A stretch of 64,000 nucleotides of DNA from Liquidambar formosana (lineage: Eukaryota > Streptophyta > Magnoliopsida > Saxifragales > Altingiaceae): positions 17,195,923 through 17,259,922 of the forward strand of contig CM077820.1 of assembly GCA_039720395.1 (NCBI GenBank), in the 5' to 3' direction. The notes below the pieces were generated by a model that was not told the origin of the DNA, searched no databases, and saw nothing but the letters and a program-made list of their open reading frames with translations. The first letter of the stretch is position 1, and each line of letters opens with the position of its first letter. Position numbers and translations under genes: made by a program. Below are positions 32,509 to 44,005 of this stretch, piece after piece.

Positions 32509-35500
32509 ATGGATCCTGTAAAACTTTTAATACCATTCTTTAATAGTAAGGACTATGGGTACTGGAAAGCCCTCATGCGAGCCTATCTAAAATCAATTGA
32601 TGAGAGAGTGTGGCTAGCTATGATTGATGCATACACTCCACCCAAGGTGGTTATGGAAGGTGTATCTGTTGACAAGCCTAAGGTTCAATGGGCTAAAGAG
32701 GATTATGAAGAACTTAAATAGAATTCCAAAGGAATCAATGCTATTTTCAATGGAATATCCTGAGATGAATTTCGAAGGGTAGCTCATTGTGAATATGCAA
32801 AAGAAGCTTGGAATATCCTTGAGAAAACTCCTAAAGGAACCATATCTCTGAAAAATACAAAAATTCAAATGCTTACTTCTATATATGAAAAAGAAACTAT
32901 GAAAGAAGATGAAGTGTTTGATGATTTTAATGCTAGGCTGAGTGACATTGTTAACTCTAGATTTTCCTTAGGTGATGTATTGTCTGATGCTACTCTTAAT
33001 AGGAAAATTCTTAGGTCGTTACCTCTCAAGTTTCTTCTTAAGATTACTTCCATTGAAGATAATAAAGATCTCAACACCATGAAAAAGGAAGATTTAGTTA
33101 GTGAAATTCAAAACTATGAGATGAAATTTTGTAATAAAGAGCCTAAAAATAAAGGAATAGCTTTGAAAACCATAACTGAGGAGCCTAGTAACCCTGACTC
33201 TGGATCTGTCTCTACTTCTAAAGTATGTGATGAGGATATTGCCTACTTTGTGAAGAAGTTTAGAAAATTTTTTAGACCTCCTGGAAATAGTTCCTCTAAC
33301 TCTAGGAATAACAATCGTTCTAGTTCTAGCGAAATGGTGGTTCTAGTTTCAATAGGAGTAGAGGTTCTAGTTCTAACAGAAGTAATGGTTCAAGGTTTTA
33401 CAAAGGCAATGGGTCTAGCTTAGGTAGAAATAGAAGGGATAGTGATAGGTCCCAATCCCAATCTAGTGCTCAGGGACAGAGATCTAGCAATAGGAAGCCC
33501 CAAGGGGCTTGGTGCTATGAATGTCATAGTTTTGGCCACATTGCTCCTGAGTGTGCCAATACTAGGAAGAAGAACTCCAACAACACTAGTTAGGGAAAGG
33601 ATAAAAGGTATAATGCTACCCTGAGTGATAGTGAGCATGAGTCCAGTTCTGAGGAAAGCTCACATGGTGAAGAAGATGAGTCAAACTTCATAGCCTTCAC
33701 TTCTATTCACATAGACTCTGGAGAGACTTCTAAGTGTGCTAGTAAGATTCTGAGTCAAGAGGAGTTAGATGAGGTTGAGGTGGTTCCTGAGAGTTCTGAG
33801 GACATTTGTTTGTTTGATGAAGAAGAAGAAGATCTTCAAATGGCTTATGATAAGTTATTTGAAGAGTGTTTGAAAACCAAGAAGTCTAGAGTTGACTGAA
33901 GCTAATGCTAGTGTCAATCAATTGAAGACTCAAAAAGGACATATCTCTACAGAGATTATTCGGTTGGAGAAGGAGAAGTTTGAGTTAACTGAGTCTAGGA
34001 AATGTCTTGAGCTGAGAATTATGAATCTTGAGAAAGACTTAGATTCTAAGATAGTTGACCTAGAAAAGTTGTCTAAAAGAAAAGAGACCTTAGATAAGCT
34101 GTTAGGTGTAGGACAGAGTTCTAGTGACAGACAAGGTTTAGGGTTTGTGAATGATAAGGTCACATCTAGCTCATCTAAAACTCAGTTTGTTAAGGCTCAA
34201 GAATATTCTGTTGTTAAGTCTATTGCTTCTCCACTTATTGTTCCTCCAAAACGAGTCCTTATCTGTGTTCACTGTGGGAATAAGGGTCACATTAGACCTA
34301 CATGTCCTATCCTTAAGAAAAGTCAACCTAGGAGGGTAGAAGAGCATTATCATGGGTAAGTAAATAGGTCTAATAATTATGAGACTCCTTATGCTTGGGA
34401 TAGACCATCACCTAGGACTCCTCCTGTTTGTCATCATAGTGGTGAGGTTGGTTATATCCTACCCAATTGCTTCCAACTTAGGGATCGAATGTCTAGGACT
34501 TCTAGAAATCTTGTCTTGAGTATGGATAGTGTTGGTGAGTGTTTTTGGAGGTTGTGTTTAGAAGTTTCTGATCTGAGACAGATAGCTTATAGAGGTTTTG
34601 ATACCTCCTCTAGTGTGTTTAAGAGAAACAATTTTAGGGTCAATAGAGTCAACTCTTCCATGAAAGTTAACACCCCTAAAGTGAAGACTGAGTGGATTGT
34701 CAAAAATGATCTTAGGTGTCTTGTGGTTCACACTGCTCTTAAAGCTCATAGTTCTACCATGTGGTACTTAGACAGTGGCTGTTCTAGGCACATGACTAGA
34801 GACAAGTCCTTATTTGCTTTTTATGAGGATTGTGATGGAGGTACTGTGATTTTTGGAGATGAGAAGAAATCTGAAGTAGTTGGTAAAGGTACTATCACTG
34901 CTCTAGGTTTCCCTAAGCTTGACAATGTGTTGTTTGTGAAGGGACTTAAAGCCAATCTTCTCAATATCAGTAATGTGTGATGAACACCACTCCGTACAAT
35001 TCACCCGCAACAAATGTTCCATTCCTAATGATAAGAGTGTATGTGTTATGGAGGGTGTGAGGACTAGTGATAACTGTTATGGTATTTCTCCTACCTCTAA
35101 CATAGTCTGCAATAGTGCTAGAGTTGATGATACTAAGTTGTGGCATCGTAGGTTGGGACACTTGAACTATAAGGATTTTACTCGTTTTATTAAAAGAGAG
35201 TGTATTAGAACTCTGCCCAAACTAAGTAAGTCTCTTAAAAGTGTTTGTGGTCCTTGTCAGCTAGGAAAGTAGATTAGGTGTTCTCATAGAAAGATAAATG
35301 AGATTGTTACCACTAGGTGTCTTGAGCTAATTTACTTAGATCTCATGGGTCCTTCTAGGATAGAGACCATAGGAGGTAGGAAGCATATCCTTGTGATGGT
35401 TAATGATTTTTCTAGATACACTTGGATTGCTTTGTTGAGAGATAAGACTGAAGCATTTGGTTGTTTCAAGACTATATGCCAGCGTGTTTAGAATGAGAAA

Positions 35501-35525
35501 AGGTATCTCATAACTCGGATAAGGA
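32509..35525 (+). pseudogene. degenerate gag-protease-integrase region of the Copia element
   Basis: Gag starts at ATG 32,509 and is open to TAG at 32,719, then resumes in pieces to about 33,420. Two zinc knuckles are visible: CYECHSFGHIAPEC (about 33,520) and CVHCGNKGHIRPTC (about 34,265). A coiled-coil stretch (33,890-34,120) and a Sirevirus-type LDKLLG motif lie between them. The protease region has WYLDSGCSRHM (about 34,762), followed by a gag-pre-integrase LWHRRLGHLNY (about 35,139). Integrase begins with the LDLMGP and NDFSRYTW segments, then homology ends abruptly after IRS at about 35,525. Several stops and frameshifts are present, so no full polyprotein can be made. Confidence 0.75.
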
Positions 35526-36764
35526 GTAATTTTTATCCATTTTCTTTATTTGGGTTTGAAACCCACTTTTCCCCTTTACTATTTTACTTTCCCCTTTCTT
35601 TCTCCCCGTGATCCCTTCATCGGAACCCTAAGCTCCTTGCCGTCGTTCTTCTATTGCTACTTGCCTCCCTGGTTCCTCTCGCTGTCGGGTTGCTAACCTC
35701 CCTCTTCTCCGGCGTCGGTTCTTGTTCCTCTTCCATCTCCAGTTGCTCTCATCTCTTCCTGCCGCAGTTTTGCCCTAGTTTCTTCCCTCGCCGGTCTCGC
35801 CACCACTCTTGCTATGGTTCCTTGTTTTTGGCCTGACTGTGTTTATGCCATTGAATTCTCTTGCCTGGTGCTTCCTTGGTCTATGGTGGTGCTGTATGTT
35901 CTCTTGGTTGGCTATAGTATTGGATTCTCTTCTTTGGATGGGGTTTGCTTTTTTGCTCATGGATTCCCAAGTTGGTACCTTACTTTGTCCTGCCCAATTT
36001 CCTCGGCTATTGTTGTTTTTTTTTTTTTTTTTCTCTTTCTATGGCTCTCTGTTAAGGTTTCGAGTTATTTCCCCTGGTGTATTGTGCTTTGTTGTGTAGT
36101 ACCTTAGGATTTTTGGCTTTTGACAGTTTGAACAGTGGTGTCAGTGCATTTTTTCTTTTCTTTTTTTTTTATTTTTTTATTATTTATTTATTTATTTTTA
36201 CAGTTTGAACAGTGTGTTCTTAGCATTTGTGATTACTATGGTTTTGTCTTTGGGATTGGTCTTTGCCTTGCTTTGGCCCTTGCTCTTTGGTTTCATGTGT
36301 TGGGCTTGGTGCTACTGTTTGTTCCTTGTTGTTGGAGGCTTGCCAGTGGGTTCTAGATTGGCCGCGTGTAGTTTCTATTGACCTGTGGGTTCTCCTTTGC
36401 CCCTTCCCTGTACTACCTTGGGATTTTTCTATTGCCTGTGGAGATTATTGTGGGTTTTTGTTGGACTGGTTCTCCTTCTCTCCTACTGCTGGGTTCATTT
36501 ACTGTTGTTTGCTTTGTGTGTCCAGTCTTAGGCCATTGGCTTTGTTTAGACAAGTTGTTGCTTCATCGTATGTTTTTGGCCCTATGACCTGTGACTGTGG
36601 TGTACTTGTTGGCCTGTTAGCTGTGGTATTTGATTAGGCTTGGCAGTGGTTGGACCTACTTTGCTCGTTGGCTTGGTCTTTATGTGTGTTTTGCTACTGT
36701 TTTGGGCTTTTCCGTCGTTCATCATGCTGTTTGAGTTCGGACTGCTCTTGGTGTATGCCTTGAT
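35526..36764 (+). other. non-pol insert or spacer within the Copia element
   Basis: The expected rest of integrase, reverse transcriptase and RNase H is missing. Instead there is pyrimidine-rich, G-poor DNA resembling a leader (TCCCCGTGATCCCTTCATCG, GGAACCCTAAGC), then T/G-rich DNA with T runs. Overlapping hydrophobic frames on the plus strand are composition artefacts. It could be the spacer upstream of the env-like ORF, brought next to integrase by a deletion. Confidence 0.4.
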
Positions 36765-39288
36765 GGCTGGTGGTTCAGGCCGAGGCCATGGTAGGGCCAA
36801 GGGGATAGTGATTTCTGACTCCACAGATAGTGCGGGCTGTAGTCATGGCCGTGGTTAGGCCTCTACACTTGACAAAAGAAGGGAAAGCTGTTGCTACGGG
36901 CAAAAGCAAAAACAAGCGCTTTCCTCGCTCCCCAACTCCTTCTGCGAGCTCTTCAAGTGAGGAAGATGATGAGTAGTAATTTGATGACTCCCAGGACTAG
37001 CTCGGCTACGGATGCTCCTATCAATGCCACTGACTTCGGTGCCCCGCTACCTGTCGCACCTAGGACAGATGTTTTAGGCGATATAGTGATGGATATGTCG
37101 ATAGTTGAGCCGTGGTGGAGTATTGATGAGGCCAAACAACTTTATTTGGAGCATTTTTTGAAACAGCCAGTTTGGGGTGAGCGAGTGGTTGATCTTGATG
37201 GCCTTGCGAGTGGCTATGTCAACCGGTAGTTTTAGCATCACCATTAGCAGCCTATTCTGAATGTGCGGGGTCACATATATCCTCGGTTGGTTCAGATTTT
37301 TGTGCAAATTTCTATGATTAGAATACCGACCGTTGGGAGATTTATTCCCAAGTCTTGGGAATTAATATTGCTTTTATTGCGGCCACAGTTGATTCTTTTC
37401 TAGGATTGCACCGAGTTGACAACCCCGCCATACCTTCTACTTCTGCTTCTCAAGCTCCGCCACTTTCTGATGTTTATGCTTACCTATGTGGTCAGCCTAT
37501 TGAGGTGAAGGGTGAGCTCTAGGCTGGTCGGATGCTTGAGAACTTTCAGCTGCTCTACAAGGTTGTCTGCAACATTATTCTATTGACTTCCCATCAGGCT
37601 GGTCTTTCTGTTGAGCGAGCTTGGTTCTTGTATACCTTAGTAACGGGTAGATCAGTTGACTTGGCCTCTCTGATTGTCAAGTTGGTTTATCAGGCTGCCA
37701 CTCCTCCCAACAGTACTTCTAGTTTACCTTTCAGTGTTTTGATCTCCAACCTTTTGCTGTCTAAGGGGTTCCACCAGATATTTAGACTCATCCCCAGCAG
37801 GGTATGATTTCAAAGGGTGTGGTGAAACAAAGTTTGAGTCAGCACAAGGGTAAGCAAGCTAGGTTCACTTCGAGTTCCTCTCCTTCATGATAATAGCTTA
37901 AAATTGCATTAATGTTATACTTTCAGTAGGCATTATCACATTTATTTGGCACTTAAGTCCACATTTTACACATTATACATGAGCTTTCTTGATACATGCT
38001 CTTATACTTAAAGTGGTGTATTAATGTGTGTTTTATTTTTGTAGGAAGCCAAGTCTCTATGGTCAAGCATTCTTTATTTATTTGGAAATATATGGAAGCT
38101 TTGCAAGGGTGAAGTGCATTAATTTTAGAAGATTTAGCAAAGAAATTGGCAACCTCAAAGTTGGAAAGAATATTAAAAAGGAAGTTTGGAGCAGTTACCG
38201 TATTTTGGCCATAACTTTTGATTCCAAAGTCCAATTGATACAAAATTGGTGTCCCTGGAAAGCCGATTTCAAGCCCGACAATATTGTATTTCACAAATAT
38301 TTCGTGATTTCGACGTTTAGTAGGTCAAAAACGGGTTACAAGTTAGCCTTGCTGAAAAAAACGGGATTCCCAATTTGTTTCCTAATTTTTCTCTTCTTTC
38401 TCTCGGAAACCCTAAGAGTACATGGAAAGGAAAAGGTGGCTGCACCTATATATATTACTTCTCCTCTTCTCTTCTATTACCACCTCTCTCTTATTCTTCT
38501 TCTTCTTCTACCTCTCTTTAGTTTTCTAGTTTTCAATTATCATGAGTAGCTAAACTTTTTGCTAAGGTTAGGAGTGAAGCCACAACAATTGTTTGGTATT
38601 TTTTTAATGACTCTTTCATGGATTTAATGTAAGGTTTTATAGTTGTGATTGATTTTGATTATTTTGCAAAGTATTTATTCTGTATAATTCTTTTATTTAT
38701 CGTTAACTCCGGGTACGGTAAATGCTTAGAATTCCCTGCGAATTAAATTACTAGTTTTCTCATGCATTAAATCAATCAACCTTATGAATCCATATTTTTA
38801 GAATCGTTTTGAATAAAATTAATTGTTACATCATCCGACTGGGATCATCCTTCGTATGAATCTCAATTGAGTTATAAAATTGAGTCATTAGCAAATATTT
38901 AATACTTGTTGTGAGTGGACCTCTGAACCTTAGTGATTTTAAATTATTGTTTTCAATCAAATTAATTCTTTGCAATCAAGCAACCAAATTCCTAAATCTT
39001 TTCTCAATCATCTTTGCTAATTATTCTCCTTCCCTGTGATTCGACCTTGGACTCACCAAGAATTTATTACTTCGCGACATCCTGCACTTGGGAGCATTAT
39101 TAAAGTCGCAGCACTTCACATGCTTCACCTCCTCCTGCTCCTAAGCCTCTTACTGCTGATCAGTTCACTTGTCTCATGGATGTTTTGTCTGATATTCATG
39201 ATCGGATGGCTCGCATTGAAGATCATTTGGCTGTTCGTGATGGTCTTCTGCCTCCGTTACCTCCTTATGGTCGTGGTCGTGGCCGTTA
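36765..39288 (+). pseudogene. env-like (putative plant transposon) ORF, interrupted
   Basis: After a Gly/Arg-rich and acidic Ser-rich start, the region has the block order of the domain called envelope-like or putative plant transposon protein in plant retroelements, for example EPWWSIDEAKQLYLEHF and a later TLVTGRSVDLASL-type segment. It ends proline-rich with PPYGRGRGR and a stop near 39,288. At least three stops or frameshifts break it before 37,500, and a solo LTR splits its C-terminal part. An env-like ORF downstream of pol is typical of some Sireviruses. The assignment is from pattern memory, not a search. Confidence 0.5.
37888..39113. mobile_element. solo LTR inserted in the env-like ORF
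   Basis: The sequence begins TGATAATAGC and ends GTCGCAGCA, with 5-bp CTTCA on both sides (37,883-37,887 and 39,114-39,118). The coding frame of the env-like ORF continues across the excised insertion, confirming the boundaries. Internal phrases GGCCATAACTTTTGATTCC and TCCCTGTGATTCGACC recall plant LTR sequences, probably Ty3/gypsy type. No internal domain remains, so it is the product of LTR-LTR recombination. Confidence 0.75.
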
Positions 39289-39782
39289 ACTCCTCAGTCT
39301 TCTTGTTTCTAGCGCTTTCTGGTTGTTCTAACTAGTTTGGGGGGTTTCTGGTGCTTAGTTTTCTTTTGGCACTTGGTTGGCCATCTCATTGTGGCATTTT
39401 GTGGCATTTATTTGTCTGTACTTCATCTTTGTTTGCTTGACTATCCTTCTTTCTTTTATTTGTATTGTGCTTCCTTACTTTGCCAATTCTTGACAAAAAG
39501 GGGGAGAAGTGTTTAGTTTATCATGCTTATATTCATTTATTGGTGTGTTTTACTTCTATCTATTATTTTATGCTGGGTATTGTCTGTTATTACTTACAGA
39601 TCACAAGTTGAGCTTTTGAGAAGTGGATATGCGTATGAGAGTTTGTAGTTTGGTGTCTTCATGTAATTTTTCTTTTATTGAGTTATAATTCTCTCTAGAG
39701 AATAGGACTTGTTCAATTTTGTGGTTTGGGAATAGGTCTTATATCTCATGTCGAGATTAGGTTGGTTTTGTCACGGAATTGC

Positions 39783-39795
39783 CAAAGGGGGAGAT
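39783..39795 (+). other. polypurine tract before the 3' LTR
   Basis: CAAAGGGGGAGAT abuts the 3' LTR. A second AAAAAGGGGGAGAAG lies near 39,496-39,510. Confidence 0.7.
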
Positions 39796-40806
39796 TGTAA
39801 AGTCCATATTTTCTATGTGTTGGCAAATTCCGTGTCAAATGTGGAGTATTTGTCCTTGAAGATACATTCAAGTGAAGACGCTCCTCAATTTAGCTCACAC
39901 TCGTTTATAGGTAAGGTAAGTGCCTTAGTTGACCCCCACTTGGTGTTTAAAATGTTTCAAATTATCATAAGTGGTTTTAATAAAGGTAGTATAGTTTTTA
40001 TTGGTTTAAAAAAACAGTTTTTCTACTACCCCGATCGATCGCTACTATTTTAGATAACTCTTATAGGCACTGCCTATACCTCGATCGATCAGGGTTAAGG
40101 GTCCGATCATCGAAGCTTGCCCAGAAACTTGTTTTTTTCTCTGTGACCCCTCGATCGATTAGGGTTGAGCCTAGATCGATTGGGGTTCGTAAAATAAATT
40201 TTTTAACTTCCTAAAATTGACCTATTTGATTTAAAAAAATGACTAAGCCTCTTGGGGTTTGTTAGACTATATAAATAGGTTATGTTTTCATTAAAAGGGT
40301 CAAGCAAGCTCTCCCCACTTGGTTTTTACATCCGTCATCTTCTTAAACCTCTTTAGAGCACTTTTAACCTAGGTTTTCACATACATACTCTAGAGACCTT
40401 CAAACCACACACCCTTTCACATCCTTAGATGATTTTGAGTTTGTTGCGACAGTGATTGGGCTTGCAAGTTCGTGTTAGAAGAAATTACTGTGAAGAGGTT
40501 GGTTGTGACCAAAGCCGTGAAGACAGAGATTGATCGTGTACAGTCGTGGGAATGAAGACAACTGCATAAGTCTTTGTTGTTTGTAAGTGTGTCTTGTACT
40601 CATTGAATTCATAGTGGATTTGCTTCAACTGGACTAGGTCCCGTGGTTTTTCCCATCTAGGGTTTTCCACGTAAAAATCTCTTGTGCAATCTTCTACTTG
40701 TTTTCATAACTACTTTGGTGAGTTAATCTTAAACTTGGGTAAGATTATTCATAATACCTATTCAACCCCCTATCTTGGTATTGTAGGGTAGTATACCGGA
40801 ATTTCA
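39796..40806 (+). repeat. 3' LTR of the Copia element
   Basis: Begins TGTAAAGTCCATATTTTC and ends GGAATTTCA. It lacks some of the GATCGATC-GGGTTGA repeats seen in the 5' LTR. Confidence 0.85.
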
Positions 40807-42212
40807 CTATAAATGCCAAGTTAACAATTAAACTAATAATGGGTTTGAATGTTTGATCTAAAATCTACATTTTGAAAAACATCGGTGAGAAAGCACGGTC
40901 TTGTATACCTATCAAGGAATAGTTTATTTTGATTTAATGTAGAAATAGGAAATTCAATATGCTTTACTATTCCCAATCCTGTAAATTGAAGAGTGATTCA
41001 TTAGCTCAAAACAACTATCTAGCGTAGGATAGATCTCACGTGTTTGACACATGTGGCATAATCCACCCCTTACGTGAGGGGAGTGAGAGGGCCATTCCCC
41101 ACTACAAACCTCCACCCCCCACCCCAAACACAAAAAAATAAAATAAAATTCCCCTTCTTATTTTGTTTAGGGCTTGATGCCTTGATTCCATTTATTGATC
41201 CCTATGCTAAATGATGGCCCCCTTTCAAAAACTTTAAGAGTTTTCATAGCATTAGATCTAAAATTCAATATTTATTTTTTTGAGGCTTGGTAAATTCGAA
41301 CTTGAACATGGTGCTTAAGTAGAGGAGAAGTTAACTTATTTTGTTAAAAATGTAGACACATTTATTAATTAATAATTAGAAATTCGCCAAACGAATAATC
41401 TATTTGAGAATGAAAATGCTAAATACACTAAAAAATAACCCAATAGCTTTATCGGCAATTGTGACAATAAAGAAGTAGTTACATATATACTCTATATTAA
41501 GGATTTTTTATTTTTTTTTTTTTTTGGGAACTAAAAGAAAGATAATCCATGTCATATGAAAGTGGTGAAAATAGCAACTAGATGTAACGCTGCCCATTGA
41601 AAATAGTTTTGGCTAATGCATTAATTATGTTTGAATCAATACGCTAAAAAATGCAAACAAAAGCAACTCAAAAAATTTGATACCAAGTTACCTAAAAATC
41701 CTTCAAATTATTATTGAACATGTTGGCTTTAATTAATAAATGGTATTAATTTTCCAAGAAATTAATACTTGAATTGTGTTTGAATTCTTATTACACGGTA
41801 ATAAAAGGGACAATGGGGTGCTTTTTAGAAAAAGACCCTTAAAAATTGGAATTTTAAACTCTTAAGCCCCAGCTAAAAATTAATATGAAGAAATTATCTT
41901 CCCAAATATTATAATGTTGGTATTTGACTCTTTTTATATGGATTTAATTATAGAGATGTGTTTTAATTATAGATTAGTAATCACATGCTTTGGAGGATCT
42001 AAGTTGCCAACCTAATTGGGATGTTAGATTTTCTTCGATGCCCTGCCTCTTTCTCCAAAAAAAATAAAATAAATAAATAGAGGCATGTGGTAAAAAGTGA
42101 CACCATATATTACCATATATTAATCATCTCTAGTAGTTTATTGGTACATGGTAAACAAACACAAGCATAAGTTTTGGAAGAAGTGGGTGAGTGAAGAAAT
42201 GGGTGAGGCTCC

Positions 42213-42593
42213 TCATGCAATTAAAGTGCAACGATTCCAAATAGTTTCACTTCTTGGCAAAGCTTTTGCACCATATTTATGGAACATAGGCATGGAGAGG
42301 AGTCCCTTAACAGTCGTATCGAGGCAGCGCTTCCCTAGGTACACCAAATTGTGGCAGCAAATGTTGTTGAGATCTACTTCTCTAAATATGCTAGCAAAGA
42401 TTTTTCTCCCACAATCATGGATCAACTTTTTTTTACAGTTAAGTACATAAGCAATTTCATCTGGAGAGATGTGAACCTGTAGTTCTGGAGGCGTAGGTCC
42501 AGCTGCTTTAGATGCAAGTCCTAGCTCAACCAACATTGCACTACTAGCTAAGAACAATGCCACCAAGGTACAAAGGTTGTGTAGTTTTGTCAT
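42213..42593 (-). CDS. ECA1-like prolamin-domain secreted protein, 126 aa
   Basis: Tandem duplicate of the gene at 27,991-28,362. It keeps the signal peptide (MTKLHNLCTLVALFLASSAM), the Cys-rich core (LNCKKKLIHDCGRKIF, NICCHNLVYLGKRCLD) and a final Cys (NRC), and runs three residues longer (LIA). Differences between the copies are mostly single residues (VEVGLAFQ versus VELGLASK; HNCGKK versus LNCKKK) and the frame is intact in both, so both may be functional. The upstream TATA box is conserved. The expected role is the same: a secreted reproductive-tissue protein of the egg-cell/ECA1 family. Confidence 0.8.
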   Translation of the reverse strand: MTKLHNLCTLVALFLASSAMLVELGLASKAAGPTPPELQVHISPDEIAYVLNCKKKLIHDCGRKIFASIFREVDLNNICCHNLVYLGKRCLDTTVKGLLSMPMFHKYGAKALPRSETIWNRCTLIA

Positions 42594-42678
42594 GGTGCCG
42601 GAAGAAATATTGTTGCTTTTCGTTTGTTGTAGTAGGAGAGTGAGTTTTGGGATGGAATTAGATCGGGAAAGAATGTTG

Positions 42679-42686
42679 TATTTATA
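42679..42686 (-). promoter_or_regulatory. TATA box of ECA1-like gene 2
   Basis: TATAAATA on the minus strand 86 bp upstream of the start codon at 42,593, matching the position in gene 1. Confidence 0.6.
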
Positions 42687-44005
42687 GTTGAAAAATGGTT
42701 TTAAAGATGCTTCACAACGTTTCTACAGTTGCATTTGCATTGAATTTGCTTTTACTAATCTACATTCATTAAAATTTCTTTGGCATGTTATTAAATTGTT
42801 CTTTATAAATTGATGAATGGAATAATTGTGTTTTGCTATTCTCGAAATCAGGAAATAAATGAAAATATTACAAGAAAGCATTTTTTTTTCCCAAAAACAT
42901 TGCTATATAGAATCTAGTTGTCTTAAAGAATTATTGGCTAGGACTTTTTTCCCTTCCAGTTTTTCCCTTGTCAAATACCAAAAAAACGGTTCCTGTATCA
43001 ACTACAAAACGTTTTTTTTTCCTTGGAATATCGGTTAAAAAAAAAAAAACAAAGAAAAAGGTTTCCAAACAAGGGATTTTTGTGTGTGTGTGTGTGTGTG
43101 TGTGTTAAAAATTGTAATTAAGTTATGTTTTTGCTGCTAAGTGAACACTAGTTTTGCATCTAATCCATCAACCTTTTTTTGTTCTTTTTATTTTTTTAAT
43201 TTTTAATTTTTTTTCCCAACAGGGTATCTAAACCATTAGTTTGACTAATTTCTTAGACACAGATAACGCTATTGCCTACGTAATGGGGACCATCGTTTAA
43301 TTTGAGGGATTGATATGAATGCTGATTAACATAGTTCTTTCACGACTAAGGCTATTGCCTACGTAATGGGGGCTATTAGTTCGACTTATTATGCATTTTC
43401 CGTCAATATGCAAGGTTCCTTATTAAATGGTTGTTACATGGCATCTAGTTTTGCTTTTGTTGGGCTATGGGTTTATATCCAAGTCTTCAGCTTTACAGAA
43501 TATGTCTTATGTGAAGAAGACAATGCAGAGATGGACTGTTGAGCAGAAGTTGTGAAGTTTCTTGGCCTTCTTTCGTACAGGTAAAAATTTTCAAAAAGCA
43601 TACTTGGACCGTCAACATTAAGCTCCCACGAAGTGGCCTACCTTAAAAGAATGCTGCATGTGGATGGAGTGCCATATGGACAAATAAACAGTTTGGTTGG
43701 AGGAAAGAATGATGGGATAGTCTCAGAGTAGGAGGATGGTTCTCTCGATTAGACTGCTTCAAACTGAAAGAGTAATTGGAAAAGGAGAGCCCAAGGGGTA
43801 CCAACAATGGCCTCTGATATAAGCGGTTTGGAAGACTTACTGGGGAAAAAGAAGATTGTTTTGGAGGACAATTCTGGGGGGACATGATAGAGTAAGAGAT
43901 AGCTGGCAGGGAGGGTAAAAGGACTTGTGGAGACACTTGGGTTATGACAGGTGTTGAAAATTCTAATATAATGGCGGAGACTGGTGTCCAGTCTCGCCGA
44001 ATGCC

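Larger units (their letters stand above)
31368..40806 (+). mobile_element. Sirevirus-like Ty1/Copia retrotransposon, non-autonomous
   Basis: LTRs of about 1.07 and 1.01 kb begin TGTAAAG and end TTTCA. The 5-bp target duplication CTATA is at 31,363-31,367 and 40,807-40,811. Copy 1 of the segmental duplication has the uninterrupted site (TTTTCTATAAATTCC, 26,351-26,365). The primer binding site TGGTATCAAAGCAAGG follows the 5' LTR. GGGGGAGA polypurine motifs occur at about 39,498-39,508 and directly before the 3' LTR, a multi-PPT pattern known from Sireviruses. Gag, protease and the start of integrase are recognisable but broken. Reverse transcriptase and RNase H are absent and an env-like ORF lies downstream. 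It could move only with help, if at all. Confidence 0.85.
30853..43630. repeat. tandem segmental duplication, copy 2
   Basis: It starts with the F-box 3' end (GGTTTTCTAGGATTCAGGCA from about 30,869), continues through the same flank and microsatellites, is interrupted by the Copia element (31,368-40,806), then resumes from 40,807 with sequence matching copy 1 from 26,352. It carries the second ECA1-like gene and homology fades near 43,630, just before the LINE. Without the Copia insertion it is about 3.3 kb. Confidence 0.85.

Noticed and set aside
35654..36637. Several overlapping hydrophobic plus-strand ORFs
   Set aside because: They read Leu, Phe, Val, Cys and Trp in all three frames, as T/G-rich non-coding DNA does, and lie within the Copia element.
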